64,000 bases of DNA from Brevundimonas subvibrioides (lineage in GTDB: Bacteria > Pseudomonadota > Alphaproteobacteria > Caulobacterales > Caulobacteraceae). Both the position numbers and the translations under genes were made by a program. The notes beneath the pieces were generated by a model. It made no database searches, was not told the DNA's origin, and saw nothing but the letters and a program-made list of their open reading frames with translations. The stretch lies in assembly GCF_027271155.1 (NCBI RefSeq), contig NZ_CP114542.1, positions 1,860,001 through 1,924,000 on the forward strand. Direction: 5' to 3'. Below, one piece after another: positions 56,159-64,000 of this stretch (the stretch's first letter is position 1; each line of letters opens with the position of its first letter).

Positions 56159-57544
56159 CTACCGCTCCCCGCCGCCGATGGCCGAGGCGAAGCTCTTCCA
56201 GCTCAGTTTGACGTCGGACAGGGCCCCCGCCCGGAACGCCCGCCCGGCCAGCCAGACCATCAGCAGCGCCACGGCGAACATGCCCGCCATGGTGCCGATC
56301 ACCTCGATCAGCGGCGGCTCGGACGGCGCCCGTGCGCTCATCAGGAAGGGCGTGAAGAAGGGCACCCAGGACATGAAGCGGACGACGGGCGCATCGGGGT
56401 TCACCAGCGACATCTGGACGACCAGAATCGGGATCACCAGCACCATCATGATCGGCCCCATCAGGGTCTGGGCGTCGCGCGGCGTCTCGCAGAAGGCCCC
56501 GATGGCGGCGAACAGCACCGCGTACATCAGATATCCACCGACGATATAGGCCGCGAAATAGAACAGCAGCCCGTTGGCCATCAGCACCGATCCGACGTCG
56601 GCCGCCACGCCCGGGGCCGCCGTGATCAGGCCGAACGCGCCGATACCCCCCCAGACGACCATCACCGTCAGCGTCAGCAGCGCCACGCCCAGCACCTTGC
56701 CGGTCAGGATTTCGGTGGCGGAGGCCGAGGACAGCAGGACCTCCAGAATCTTGTTCGACTTCTCCTCCATCACGCTGTTCAGCAGGATCGAGGCCCCTGT
56801 GATGATCAGCGACCACAGGATGAAACACATGGCCAGGCCGATGACCCCGGGCAGCCGGTCGCGCAGGGACACCTCCCCTGCCCCCGCCGAGCGGGGTGAG
56901 AACACGCCGATCTCGGGTCTGAAGCTGTCGGTCTGATCGACCACCGCGGCGTCGATGCCGGCCGCCTCCAGCACCGCCTTGCGATTCGCATCCTTCAGGG
57001 CGTCGCGCACGAAATCCTCGACCGTGTCGTCCGATGCCCGGGCGGCCCAGACGCGGGCCCCCGGCCCATCGGCGCCGCGAGTCAGGAAGACCACGGCGTC
57101 CAGACGCTCGGGCTTTGGCGTCTCGTCGGTCAGATAGCGCCGCACGATGGCGTCGCGCGCCGCGCCCGGCGGGGCGCTCGCCAGATCGGATGGCACGGCC
57201 ACGAACCTGAGTCGGGGCTGGCTGATCGACGCCAGGCCCCCCCTGGCCGCGCCCGGAGGCGCACCGGCCGAGGTCGCGGCCTTCTCGGCCGCTTCACGCG
57301 CACGTTCGCTGCGTCGCTCTGTGTCGTCGGCAAGCGCCTGACGCACCGCCTGTTCGAGACCCGAGGCGGCCTGCCCCTCCTCGATCAGCGCCACGGCCCG
57401 GACCGTCTCAGCGCCTCGCAGGAGAACAGGCAGAGCCCCGCCAAGCACCGCGAACAGCGGCAGGGCCAGAAGCGACAGCCAGAACCCGACCGTGCGGGCA
57501 TAGGCCAGATATTCCCGGCGGGCGATCAGCAGAACGCGGCTCAT
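56159..57544 (-). CDS. ABC-2 type exporter permease (NatB-like)
   Basis: A 461-residue membrane protein. One N-terminal helix (about residues 18-42) is followed by a large extracytoplasmic domain (about 45-240), then five or six helices (about 240-445), among them SLIITGASILLNSVMEEKSNKILEVLL, the ABC-2/NatB signature. The protein pairs with the ATP-binding protein of the next gene upstream, whose stop overlaps this start (ATGA). Sodium or drug export is known for NatAB-like systems, but the substrate here is unknown. Confidence 0.88.
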   Translation of the reverse strand: MSRVLLIARREYLAYARTVGFWLSLLALPLFAVLGGALPVLLRGAETVRAVALIEEGQAASGLEQAVRQALADDTERRSERAREAAEKAATSAGAPPGAARGGLASISQPRLRFVAVPSDLASAPPGAARDAIVRRYLTDETPKPERLDAVVFLTRGADGPGARVWAARASDDTVEDFVRDALKDANRKAVLEAAGIDAAVVDQTDSFRPEIGVFSPRSAGAGEVSLRDRLPGVIGLAMCFILWSLIITGASILLNSVMEEKSNKILEVLLSSASATEILTGKVLGVALLTLTVMVVWGGIGAFGLITAAPGVAADVGSVLMANGLLFYFAAYIVGGYLMYAVLFAAIGAFCETPRDAQTLMGPIMMVLVIPILVVQMSLVNPDAPVVRFMSWVPFFTPFLMSARAPSEPPLIEVIGTMAGMFAVALLMVWLAGRAFRAGALSDVKLSWKSFASAIGGGER

Positions 57545-58506
57545 CGAACGGTCTCCAGACTGGCGGCAGGTCGCGCGACGCTCTGATCCTGATCGGGATG
57601 ATCGCCGGTCAGGTCGATGAAGGCGTCATGCAGCGTCGGCTCCTTCAACTCGAACCGACGGACGTCCAGACCCGTGACGAAGGCGGCTTTCAAGGCTTCC
57701 TGCCCATTGGCACCGGGGGCCAGGGCCGCCTTCAGCAGGCGCACGCCATCCCGTTCGGACGTCACCTCGACGCCCGTGACACCGGGCAGGCCGGCGACCG
57801 CCGCCTCGGCGATCTCGCCCTCGAGCTCCAGGAAACGACGCGAGGTCGCCCTCGCCTCGGCCACCGTGCCGTCGAACGCCTTTCGGCCCCGCGCAACCAG
57901 GACGACCTGATCGCACAGCCGCTCGGCGTGCTGCATGACATGGGTGGAGAACAGAACCGTCGCGCCATTGGCCGCCAGATCGCGGATCACCGCCTCCAGC
58001 CCCTGCTGGTTGACCGGATCCAGCCCGCTGAACGGTTCGTCCAGGATGACGAACTCCGGTCGGTGCACGACAGAGGCGATCAGCTGGACCTTCTGGGCCA
58101 TACCCTTGGACAGCTCCTTCATCTTCTTGTTGCGCGACGCACCGAGCCCCTGGGCCTCCAGCATCTCCCTGGCGCGCTTGCGCCCCTCGGAATTCGGCAG
58201 CCCCTTGAGCGACCCGAAGAAGGCGATCGCATCGACGGGGGTCATCTTCTTGTAGAGGCCGCGCTCCTCCGGCAGGAAGCCGATCCGGTCGCGCACCTTG
58301 CGCCCGTCCGGCGCGCCAAGGATCGAGATGGATCCGCTCGTGGCCGACTGCAGGCCCAGGATCATGCGGAGGGTCGAGGTCTTGCCCGCGCCGTTGGGTC
58401 CCAGAAAGCCACAGATCGTGCCCTTCTGAACCTGAAAGCTCAGGTCGCGGACCGCCTGAAACTCGCCATAGCGCTTGCTGACGCCATCCAGAACCAAAGC
58501 CGCCAT
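57541..58506 (-). CDS. ABC exporter ATP-binding protein (NatA-like)
   Basis: A 321-residue ATPase that energises the ABC-2 permease. Start is the Met of MAALVLDGVSKRYG (58506), with another Met two codons upstream. Walker A is GPNGAGKTST, the signature is KELSKGMAQKVQ, Walker B is FVILDEPFSGLDP, and the H-loop is FSTHVMQHAERL. The C-terminal 80 residues form a separate regulatory domain common in this subfamily. Its stop overlaps the permease start. Confidence 0.92.
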   Translation of the reverse strand: MAALVLDGVSKRYGEFQAVRDLSFQVQKGTICGFLGPNGAGKTSTLRMILGLQSATSGSISILGAPDGRKVRDRIGFLPEERGLYKKMTPVDAIAFFGSLKGLPNSEGRKRAREMLEAQGLGASRNKKMKELSKGMAQKVQLIASVVHRPEFVILDEPFSGLDPVNQQGLEAVIRDLAANGATVLFSTHVMQHAERLCDQVVLVARGRKAFDGTVAEARATSRRFLELEGEIAEAAVAGLPGVTGVEVTSERDGVRLLKAALAPGANGQEALKAAFVTGLDVRRFELKEPTLHDAFIDLTGDHPDQDQSVARPAASLETVR

Positions 58507-58580
58507 CTGCATCCCCGAGCCTGACCAGACCAAGGGGTAGCAAAGGCGCCTGCCACCTCAAACTGTATTCGACGTAACGA

Positions 58581-59210
58581 TCAGGACGCAGAGGGACCGG
58601 GTGGCGGCATTTCCACGGCCACCTCGAACACCTGCCCCATCACACGGGCCGGATTGACCTGGGCCCCGGCCCTGCGGACCTCGAAATGCAGATGGGGCCC
58701 CGTGGAATAGCCCGTCGAGCCGACAAGGCCGATCCGCTCGCGCGCGCCGATCCGGTCGCCCGATGCGACGTCGATCCGGCTCAGGTGGCCGTAAAGGGTC
58801 GTCATGCCGTTGGGATGGCGCATCTCGATGAAGTTGCCGTAGCCCTCCGGATCATGGCCGATGCGAATGACCTCACCCTCGGCTGCGGCAAAGACCGTGG
58901 TGCCGGTCGGGGCCGCGATATCGATCCCCTTGTGCATTCGGGCACCCGGCTCCCCGCCCAGCCGCCGCATTCCGAAGCGGGAGTTGATGGCGAAGCCCGG
59001 CACCGGCTCGTCAAATGTCATCTCGCGCATCACCGGACCAGCGGGCGCGGCGACAGCCACCACAGGGACGGCCTCCGGGACCTCGACCTCCGTCAGGGAC
59101 GGCGCGGCCGCCGGTGCCATGGCCATGGCCAGTACGGCAACGCCGATCAGCGCCACCGTCTGGCCGGAGTGGGTCAACAGGGATCGGACGGCGGTCTGCA
59201 GTCGGCGCAT
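58581..59210 (-). CDS. M23 family peptidase (LytM domain)
   Basis: A 209-residue membrane-anchored protein. Start at the ATG 59210 (MRRLQTAVRSLL), although an in-frame TTG at 59240 is possible. A transmembrane segment (about residues 20-38) precedes the periplasmic LytM domain. The zinc site is complete: HKGIDIAAP, YGHLSRI, and STGPHLHFEVRR with the normal H-x-H, unlike the other LytM-like protein in the window. It is expected to cut peptide cross-links in peptidoglycan. No coupling to neighbours. Confidence 0.92.
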   Translation of the reverse strand: MRRLQTAVRSLLTHSGQTVALIGVAVLAMAMAPAAAPSLTEVEVPEAVPVVAVAAPAGPVMREMTFDEPVPGFAINSRFGMRRLGGEPGARMHKGIDIAAPTGTTVFAAAEGEVIRIGHDPEGYGNFIEMRHPNGMTTLYGHLSRIDVASGDRIGARERIGLVGSTGYSTGPHLHFEVRRAGAQVNPARVMGQVFEVAVEMPPPGPSAS

Positions 59211-59368
59211 GAATTCGTCGGCTCGGGCGGCGCTTGTCAAAAGCGGTGGATCAGCGAGCGGTCAAAGCCCGGGGCGTACGACCAATGCTGGCGAGCCGTG
59301 GTTCTAAGGCTTCGTGAGGCGACTTTGGGGCACCGGCCGCGGCAGGACGCCGCACACCGAGCCTCGAT

Positions 59369-59833
59369 CTAGCCCCGGCGATACAGGGCGCAGACGAGAG
59401 TGAAAAGTCTGCGCGCCGTCTCGTGATCGATGGCGATCTTGCCGTCGAGCCGCGCCTTCAGAAGCTCGGCCCCCTCGTTGTGCAGACCGCGCCGCCCCAT
59501 GTCGACGGCCTCGATCTGGCTGGCCGACGAGCCGCGCAGGGCTTCGTAATAGCTGTCGCAGATCATCAGATAATCCTTCAGCACGCTCTTCAGCGGCGTC
59601 AGGGACAGGGCATAGGTGCGGGCGAAGTCGATGCCGGCGATGTCGAACACCAGCCGGTTGTCCTGAAGCGACAGCTTCAGCCCATAAGGTCCGGCATCGG
59701 CCCCCTCCGGCGCGAAGACGTTCTTTTCCACCAGATCGAAGATCGCCACCCGGCGCTCGTGTTCGATCTCGGCGGTCGCCGACGGCAGGGTCGCCTCGTC
59801 CAGATCGACGGAGGCCAGGCGCTGTTCGGTCAT
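59369..59833 (-). CDS. UPF0262 family protein
   Basis: A 154-residue cytoplasmic protein with the UPF0262 pattern: IEHERRVAIFDLVEKNVFAP, GPYGLKLSLQDNRLVFDIA, LSLTPLKSVLKDYLMICDSYYEALRGSSASQIEAVDMGRRGLHNEGAELL. Function unknown; the family is restricted mostly to alphaproteobacteria. The ATG overlaps the stop of the DUF2948 gene by 4 bases, so the pair is coupled. In relatives, as I recall, hisD often lies between these two genes; it is absent here. Confidence 0.9.
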   Translation of the reverse strand: MTEQRLASVDLDEATLPSATAEIEHERRVAIFDLVEKNVFAPEGADAGPYGLKLSLQDNRLVFDIAGIDFARTYALSLTPLKSVLKDYLMICDSYYEALRGSSASQIEAVDMGRRGLHNEGAELLKARLDGKIAIDHETARRLFTLVCALYRRG

Positions 59834-60312
59834 TCGGCGCTTCCGTCCAGATGGGTGGGCGTGACACTGGCCTGCCAGCGTTCGGACAGGTCGGCCACCA
59901 CCGCGTCCAGGCATTCGACGTCGACCCTCAGATCGCCACCGCCGGCGAACATCAGGATGACCTTGCCACTGGGGGCCTCGCCCTCGATGAAATGGATGGC
60001 CAGCAACTCCAGCGGCGCGTCGGGCAGCCGTGGCAGGCCCCGGCTCTTCACCGCCTGGACATCGCCGAACTGCATGGCCGCCCGCACCCGGGTGCCGCCG
60101 CATTCCCAGCAGAACCGGCTGAGCTCGATCGTCAGACGTCGCGCGCCCTTTTCCCAGACGATGTCGGCGGGGCGCAGGATGGAGTCCTGAAGCGCAGCCG
60201 AAATGATGGCCAGGTCCTGATCGTCCTCGGCCAGCAGGCGCAGCGGCGCATTGTTCCCGCCGGCGGCCCGGATGGCCTCATCCTCCTCGGCCGTCAGGGG
60301 TTCAGTGGTCAT
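59830..60312 (-). CDS. DUF2948 family protein
   Basis: A 160-residue protein of DUF2948, known next to murA in alphaproteobacteria: [47 protein letters not shown] and [29 protein letters not shown]. Function unknown. ATG at 60312 (a GTG codon precedes it) overlaps the last 11 bases of murA. Its stop overlaps the UPF0262 start, giving a tightly coupled murA-DUF2948-UPF0262 set. Confidence 0.88.
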   Translation of the reverse strand: MTTEPLTAEEDEAIRAAGGNNAPLRLLAEDDQDLAIISAALQDSILRPADIVWEKGARRLTIELSRFCWECGGTRVRAAMQFGDVQAVKSRGLPRLPDAPLELLAIHFIEGEAPSGKVILMFAGGGDLRVDVECLDAVVADLSERWQASVTPTHLDGSAE

Positions 60313-61606
60313 CACCCGGTCCTTCGACGGGCGGGCCCTTCACCCGCCGGATGTCGGCCCCGCACGCCCCGAGCTTTTCCTCGAGCCGCTCGAAACCGCG
60401 ATCCAGATGATAGACGCGTCCGATGCTGGTTTCACCCTCCGCGACCAGACCGGCGATGACCAGGCTGACCGAGGCCCGCAGGTCGGTCGCCATCACGGGC
60501 GCGCCCTTCAGCCGCTCGACCCCCGTCACATGGGCCTCGCCGGCATGAACCGAAATCTCGGCCCCCAGCCGCATCAGTTCCGGCGCATGCATGAACCGGT
60601 TCTCGAAGATGTTCTCGTGGATGACGCTGACCCCCTCGGCCGTCGTCATCAACGCCATGAACTGGGCCTGCAGATCGGTCGCGAAACCGGGATAGACCTC
60701 GGTCGCGACGTCCACGGCCTTCAGCCGGACGGCCGGATCCCGTTTGACGATGACGCCATCGTCGGTCGGCGTGATCTCGACCCCGGACTCGACCAGACGG
60801 TCGGTCAGGCTCTGGATCAGCCCGGCCCGCCCCTTGGTCAGACGCACCTCGCCCCCCGCCATGGCGGCGGCGCAGACATAGGACCCCATTTCGATCCGGT
60901 CGGGGATCACGGACCAGCTTCCGCCGTTCAGCGACGTCACGCCCTCGATCACCAGGGTGTCGGTATCGATGCCCTCGATCCTGGCGCCCATCATGACCAG
61001 GCAGCGGGCCAGATCGCCGATCTCGGGCTCGCGCGCGGCGCGTTTCAGGACGGTCGTCCCCTGCGCCAGGGTCGCGGCCATCAGCGTATGCTCGGTCGCG
61101 CCGACCGACACGAAGGGAAACTCGATCTCCGCCCCCCGGAGGCCGCCCGGTGCCACGGCCGACACATAGCCCTCTTCCAGATGGATGGAGGCCCCCAGAC
61201 GGGTCAGGGCGTCGATGTGCAGATCGACCGGACGCGCCCCGATGGTGCAGCCGCCCGGCAACGAAACCCTGGCATGACCGGTCCGGGCCAGCAGCGGCCC
61301 CAGGACGTTGAAGCTGGCCCGCATCTGGCGCACCAGATCGTAGGGCGCGAAGGTCGACGTGATCTCGCGCGCACCGAACAGCGTTTCCTGCCCGTCGGCC
61401 CCGTCCCGCTCGGTGACTGAAATTCCGAATTGCTGCAGCAGACGGCCAAGAAATTTCGTGTCGGCCAGGCGCGGCATATTGGTCAGCAGCAGCGGCTGGT
61501 CGGTCAGGATCGACGCCGCCATCAGCTTGATGGCCGAGTTCTTGGCCCCGCTGACGGGAATCGAACCGTGGAGGGTGTTGCCCCCGTGAACCGTGATGCT
61601 GTCCAT
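60302..61606 (-). CDS. murA: UDP-N-acetylglucosamine 1-carboxyvinyltransferase
   Basis: Catalyses the first committed step of peptidoglycan synthesis, transfer of enolpyruvate from PEP to UDP-GlcNAc. The 434-residue protein has [15 protein letters not shown] at the start, the active-site C120 in [16 protein letters not shown] (so probably fosfomycin-sensitive), and [31 protein letters not shown] and [17 protein letters not shown]. The overlap with DUF2948 suggests one operon. The tail is [10 protein letters not shown]. Confidence 0.96.
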   Translation of the reverse strand: MDSITVHGGNTLHGSIPVSGAKNSAIKLMAASILTDQPLLLTNMPRLADTKFLGRLLQQFGISVTERDGADGQETLFGAREITSTFAPYDLVRQMRASFNVLGPLLARTGHARVSLPGGCTIGARPVDLHIDALTRLGASIHLEEGYVSAVAPGGLRGAEIEFPFVSVGATEHTLMAATLAQGTTVLKRAAREPEIGDLARCLVMMGARIEGIDTDTLVIEGVTSLNGGSWSVIPDRIEMGSYVCAAAMAGGEVRLTKGRAGLIQSLTDRLVESGVEITPTDDGVIVKRDPAVRLKAVDVATEVYPGFATDLQAQFMALMTTAEGVSVIHENIFENRFMHAPELMRLGAEISVHAGEAHVTGVERLKGAPVMATDLRASVSLVIAGLVAEGETSIGRVYHLDRGFERLEEKLGACGADIRRVKGPPVEGPGDDH

Positions 61607-61709
61607 GTCGTCCTTGAGACCGCAAGGATCCAGCGTCCCGGCGAGCCGGCTATCTAGCCTGGCCCGGGCCTCTGACGAAAGAGCGGACGGTCGCTGTCGT
61701 GAAAAGTGT

Positions 61710-61880
61710 TCAGCTGTCCTTGCGGTCCGGGCGGGCCGTCTTCCGACGCCGCAGATTATCCCGCAAGGCCTTGGCCAGCCGGTTGGCCCGCTCGCTCCTG
61801 GCGACCTGCTCCGGCGTTCTGGCGGAGGGAGATGGAACGGAACCCGTAGCGTCAGGCGTCGTATCGGATGGCTTGGTCAT
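61710..61880 (-). CDS. Small basic protein
   Basis: A 56-residue protein. The start at 61880 gives [56 protein letters not shown]. The second half, [17 protein letters not shown], is a basic helix that I have seen in small conserved proteins near murA in alphaproteobacteria. The ribosome site is weak, so confidence is moderate. It may be an uncharacterised RNA- or membrane-binding peptide. Confidence 0.5.
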   Translation of the reverse strand: MTKPSDTTPDATGSVPSPSARTPEQVARSERANRLAKALRDNLRRRKTARPDRKDS

Positions 61881-61975
61881 CAAAACAGTCAGCACCGGGA
61901 AAACTTGCCGGGCAAGCGGAAAGAGGGCTTCCCCCCTGCCCATCCAGTGGCTATACGGCCGCTTCCTCAGATCAA

Positions 61976-62050
<75 letters not shown>

Positions 62051-62061
62051 TCTGAACGATA

Positions 62062-62090
62062 AAGGCCCGGTCGACAGACCGGGCCTTTTT
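62062..62090 (+). terminator. Intrinsic terminator after tRNA-Thr
   Basis: A perfect 11-bp stem, AAGGCCCGGTC with GACCGGGCCTT, closes the four-base loop GACA and ends in a T run (62086-62090). It lies 12 bases after the tRNA CCA. On the other strand it could also end the transcript of the secreted Gly/Tyr-rich protein, since its stop is at 62106. Confidence 0.88.
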
Positions 62091-62105
62091 CATGGTTGCG
62101 CGGGG

Positions 62106-62699
62106 TCAGGGCGTGCGCCGGTCAGATTGCGGGTCTTGCCGTTCAGTGTCGCTTCCCGCCACCCTCACCCGCTCCTCGAAGACGGAGCCGTAAGGCGTCG
62201 GGCGAACCCCGTTGAAATCCATGGGCCGATAATCGCGGTACCCGAACCCGTCGTAGGCAAAACCGGGGTAGCCATATCCATAGCCTGGATAGCCATACCC
62301 GTAGCCGTAGCCACCGTAACCGTTCCGCGTCTGGGAGAAGCTCAGGTCCAGACGACCCTTCTCGCCGATGGGCAGGGACACGCCGACAGAGACTGCACTG
62401 AAATCACCGGTCCCGACCGCGCCGCTTACGAAGCCGTGCATCTTGCGGTCATCCGCAGGCTCTCGATCGGAGGCGAATGGCGCGTCCGGGGCTGGACGGG
62501 CCGCGATCCAGCGGTCGATCTGCTCGGCCGTGGTCAGGGACTGGATGGTCGGTGCGATCAGGGACGCATCCGGACGGGCGTCCGTCGTCGGTGCGACCGC
62601 ACCCACCACCACCGAATCGGCCCCTTGCGGTGCCGTGGACACCACGCCATCCGGATCCGATGCGATCGCGAGACTGGTCAGAACGAGCAGGATCAGCAT
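62106..62699 (-). CDS. Secreted Gly/Tyr-rich repeat protein
   Basis: A 197-residue exported protein of unknown family. The signal peptide is MLILLVLTSLAIAS. A linker of about 70 residues follows, then HGFVSGAVGTGDFSAVSVGVSLPIGEKGRLDLSFSQ, which looks like beta strands of an outer-membrane or surface protein. A low-complexity block of repeated G-Y-G-Y-P units lies at about residues 132-165. The C-terminus is charged. Such blocks can promote self-association. Its function cannot be told. It is the only gene between tRNA-Thr and msrB. Confidence 0.65.
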   Translation of the reverse strand: MLILLVLTSLAIASDPDGVVSTAPQGADSVVVGAVAPTTDARPDASLIAPTIQSLTTAEQIDRWIAARPAPDAPFASDREPADDRKMHGFVSGAVGTGDFSAVSVGVSLPIGEKGRLDLSFSQTRNGYGGYGYGYGYPGYGYGYPGFAYDGFGYRDYRPMDFNGVRPTPYGSVFEERVRVAGSDTERQDPQSDRRTP

Positions 62700-62756
62700 G
62701 CCATCAACTCCACCACGCGCCTCATCCTAACCCGGATTGCGGCGGAACGGTGAAGA

Positions 62757-63248
62757 TCATGCGATCCCGTCGCCGCGCCCCAGCGGATCGGGCAAGGGGC
62801 GGCCCTCTTCCACGAACTGAAGGGCGACCGAATTGATGCAGTACCGCAGGCCTGTGGGGGGCGGTCCGTCGGGAAAGACGTGGCCCTGATGGCTGCCGCA
62901 CCGGGCGCAGGTCGTCTCGGTCCGCGTCATGCCGTAAGACCGGTCCACGATCGCGGTGACATGTGCCTCGTCCACCGGTTGGGTGAAGCTGGGCCAGCCG
63001 GTACCGCTCTCGAACTTGGTCGTCGCCTTGAACAGCGGCAGGCCGCATTCGCGACAGCAAAAGACGCCGGGCCGTTTTTCACCCAGCAGGACGCCGCAGA
63101 ACGGGGCCTCGGTGCCGTGGCTGAGGAGGACCCGCTTCTCCTCCGCGTTCAGATCAGCCTCCAGCGCCACGCGCTGGCTTTCGCTGGGCGGGGTCAGGTC
63201 AAAGCCGGCGGCGGAACGAAGGGCACGGGGGTCTGCGGTGTCTGTCAT
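62757..63248 (-). CDS. msrB: Peptide methionine (R)-S-oxide reductase
   Basis: Reduces methionine-R-sulfoxide in proteins. The 163-residue protein has a zinc site (C65/C68 in CRECG and C114/C117 in CARCG), the motif SGTGWPSF, and the catalytic C137 in RYCINSVAL. The resolving Cys position cannot be fixed with certainty. No signal peptide is seen, so it should act in the cytoplasm. It runs as a single gene. Confidence 0.94.
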   Translation of the reverse strand: MTDTADPRALRSAAGFDLTPPSESQRVALEADLNAEEKRVLLSHGTEAPFCGVLLGEKRPGVFCCRECGLPLFKATTKFESGTGWPSFTQPVDEAHVTAIVDRSYGMTRTETTCARCGSHQGHVFPDGPPPTGLRYCINSVALQFVEEGRPLPDPLGRGDGIA

Positions 63249-63388
63249 GGGTCGGAGATAGGCACGGCGGCATGGGCTTCCAACCCAAGTCCCGCTCCGG
63301 CATCGACGACCCCTCCCCCAGGTTCGCTGGACTCCGGGTGTGCAACGAAGTGCAATTAAACGTCTTTGAAATCAGGGTTTTGCACGCG

Positions 63389-63413
63389 ATGGACTCGGTT
63401 TTTCGGAGTCCAT
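63389..63413. repeat. GANTC-bearing hairpin (copy 2)
   Basis: ATGGACTC (63389-63396) pairs with GAGTCCAT (63406-63413) around GGTTTTTCG. Both arms hold GANTC sites (GACTC and GAGTC). Order and flanks resemble the hairpin at 33228-33264 (GGACTCG, T run, GAGTCCA-TCCG), so they are probably two copies of one small element. A third GACTC lies about 60 bases upstream. Confidence 0.6.
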
Positions 63414-63501
63414 CCGACGCGGATCGATCCCGCCCGTAGAAGATCAGAGAATTCCGATAACTTATTGATCTAATATAATTTTCTACCCATTCGGCGTGCG
63501 G

Positions 63502-63528
63502 CCACCCTCCCCGTGACAGGGAGGGTGG
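63502..63528. terminator. Hairpin after the S41-like gene
   Basis: CCACCCTCCC pairs perfectly over 10 bases with GGGAGGGTGG around a seven-base loop, 9 bases past the stop of the gene on the minus strand. There is no T run, so it may be a palindromic element or a weak terminator. Confidence 0.5.
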
Positions 63529-63536
63529 TTATCGCC

Positions 63537-64000
63537 TCAGCTTCCGAACAGGGTCGCGACCCAGGCCCGGACGGCCGCCTCGTCGGCCGGATTGCCGACA
63601 TAGGCCAGGCCCTGCGCCGGAGTGAACGGCGTGTTGTTGGCGCGCTCGCGGCTGGTCCAGGCCTTGTGACCGTAGCTCAGATCGGAATAGTTGGACGGCA
63701 GGCGCGCGATGGTCGGCTCGATGAAGATGGTATCGGTCGCCGTCGTCGAGCCCGCGATGCGAACGTTCGGCAGCTTGGACAGCAGGTCCAGCGTGTCCAG
63801 GCACCCACCCGAGCAACCGGCATCGACCAGGACGACGACAGGGCCCTGAACCGGATTGGGTGCCCCCGTATCGGCCACGGCGGCCCGGCCCGGCAGGGTG
63901 AAGGTCTGTTGTCCCGCGGCGATCGCGGCATCGAAGGCCGCGACGATGGCCTGGGTCTGTTCGATCACCGGAGCGGCTTCCTGCACGAAGCGCGGATCCG
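63537..64000 (-). CDS. S41-like peptidase, C-terminal part (runs off the window)
   Basis: The frame is open to the window edge, so only about the last 154 residues are seen. The stretch PVVVLVDAGCSGGCLDTLDLLSKLPNVRIAGSTTATDTIFIEP resembles the central strand, serine and following strand of S41 (C-terminal processing) peptidases, where S in C-S-G-G would be the nucleophile. The Cys pair C-S-G-G-C is unusual and may be a disulfide. The end, NPADEAAVRAWVATLFGS, is typical of the tail of such proteins. The beginning, and any signal peptide, are outside the window. Confidence 0.6.
   Translation of the reverse strand, partial: DPRFVQEAAPVIEQTQAIVAAFDAAIAAGQQTFTLPGRAAVADTGAPNPVQGPVVVLVDAGCSGGCLDTLDLLSKLPNVRIAGSTTATDTIFIEPTIARLPSNYSDLSYGHKAWTSRERANNTPFTPAQGLAYVGNPADEAAVRAWVATLFGS

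Larger units (their letters stand above)
63249..63536. other. Intergenic region with AT-rich patch and hairpins
   Basis: Between msrB and the last gene there is no plausible coding frame. It holds a GANTC hairpin (63389-63413), then a stretch of about 40 bases rich in A and T (63441-63490, around ATAACTTATTGATCTAATAT), which stands out in this GC-rich sequence. It may be a remnant of acquired DNA or an AT-rich promoter; no promoter boxes are certain. A hairpin at 63502-63528 lies past the stop of the S41-like gene. Confidence 0.5.

Overview
The window is a GC-rich chromosomal segment from an alphaproteobacterium of the Caulobacteraceae, most likely Brevundimonas or a close relative. The evidence is the gene content: a TipF-like flagellar c-di-GMP receptor, an HdaA-type DnaA regulator with an N-terminal clamp-binding motif, RNase E ending in the GWW motif that binds PNPase in Caulobacter, a BamF/DUF3035 lipoprotein, NDUFA12, COQ9, UPF0262, DUF2093, DUF2155 and DUF2948. 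Nearly all of it reads as core genome; no prophage, integrase, transposase or CRISPR array is visible.

Layout. 1-18 kb: the 5' part of prfB with its programmed +1 frameshift site, PBP1A and AmiC (cell wall), RNase E behind a ~485-base leader, an M48 protease and a DsbA-like oxidoreductase, thiG and thiS separated by a band-7/SPFH module, aroQ-accB-accC, and aat facing a DUF2155/NDUFA12 pair. 18-32 kb: a large, apparently catalytically dead relative of class II ribonucleotide reductase, two secreted pentapeptide-repeat proteins, aspS, hdaA-ppk-ppx, a small PIN-domain gene pair, rnd and purM. 32-46 kb: a palindromic element plus a second copy of the purM 3' end, an acquired-looking stretch, an M28 peptidase, purN, an M13 peptidase, a DUF1275 protein, ndk, an ABC-F ATPase followed by small DUF genes and a LytM-like protein, a response regulator, an LpxL-type acyltransferase, an SDR and tipF. 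46-64 kb: thioesterase, BamF-like lipoprotein, lspA, HAD and MaoC enzymes, ribF, three small lipoproteins, ileS behind a possible Ile-rich leader peptide, COQ9, rpsU with an apparent CTG start, an ABC-2 exporter, an M23 peptidase, UPF0262-DUF2948-murA, tRNA-Thr, a Gly/Tyr-rich secreted protein, msrB and the end of an S41-like protein.

Functional groups. Envelope: PBP1A, AmiC, MurA, two M23/LytM proteins, LspA, LpxL, BamF-like. RNA and translation: prfB, RNase E and D, aspS, ileS, rpsU, tRNA-Thr, aat. Polyphosphate: ppk1 and ppx translationally coupled. Purines: purM and purN. Fatty acids: accBC. Respiration: NDUFA12 and COQ9. Regulation and cell cycle: hdaA, tipF, a CheY-like regulator.

The most unusual items are the eroded NrdJ-like protein (18432-21197), the apparent CTG start of rpsU, the Ile-rich micro-ORF before ileS, the PIN-domain gene pair inserted between ppx and rnd, the palindromic insertion and tail duplication at purM, and a pair of hairpins carrying GANTC sites, the methylation target of the Caulobacterales methylase CcrM. 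Start sites and residue numbers come from reading by eye; family names come from motif recognition, not from database searches.
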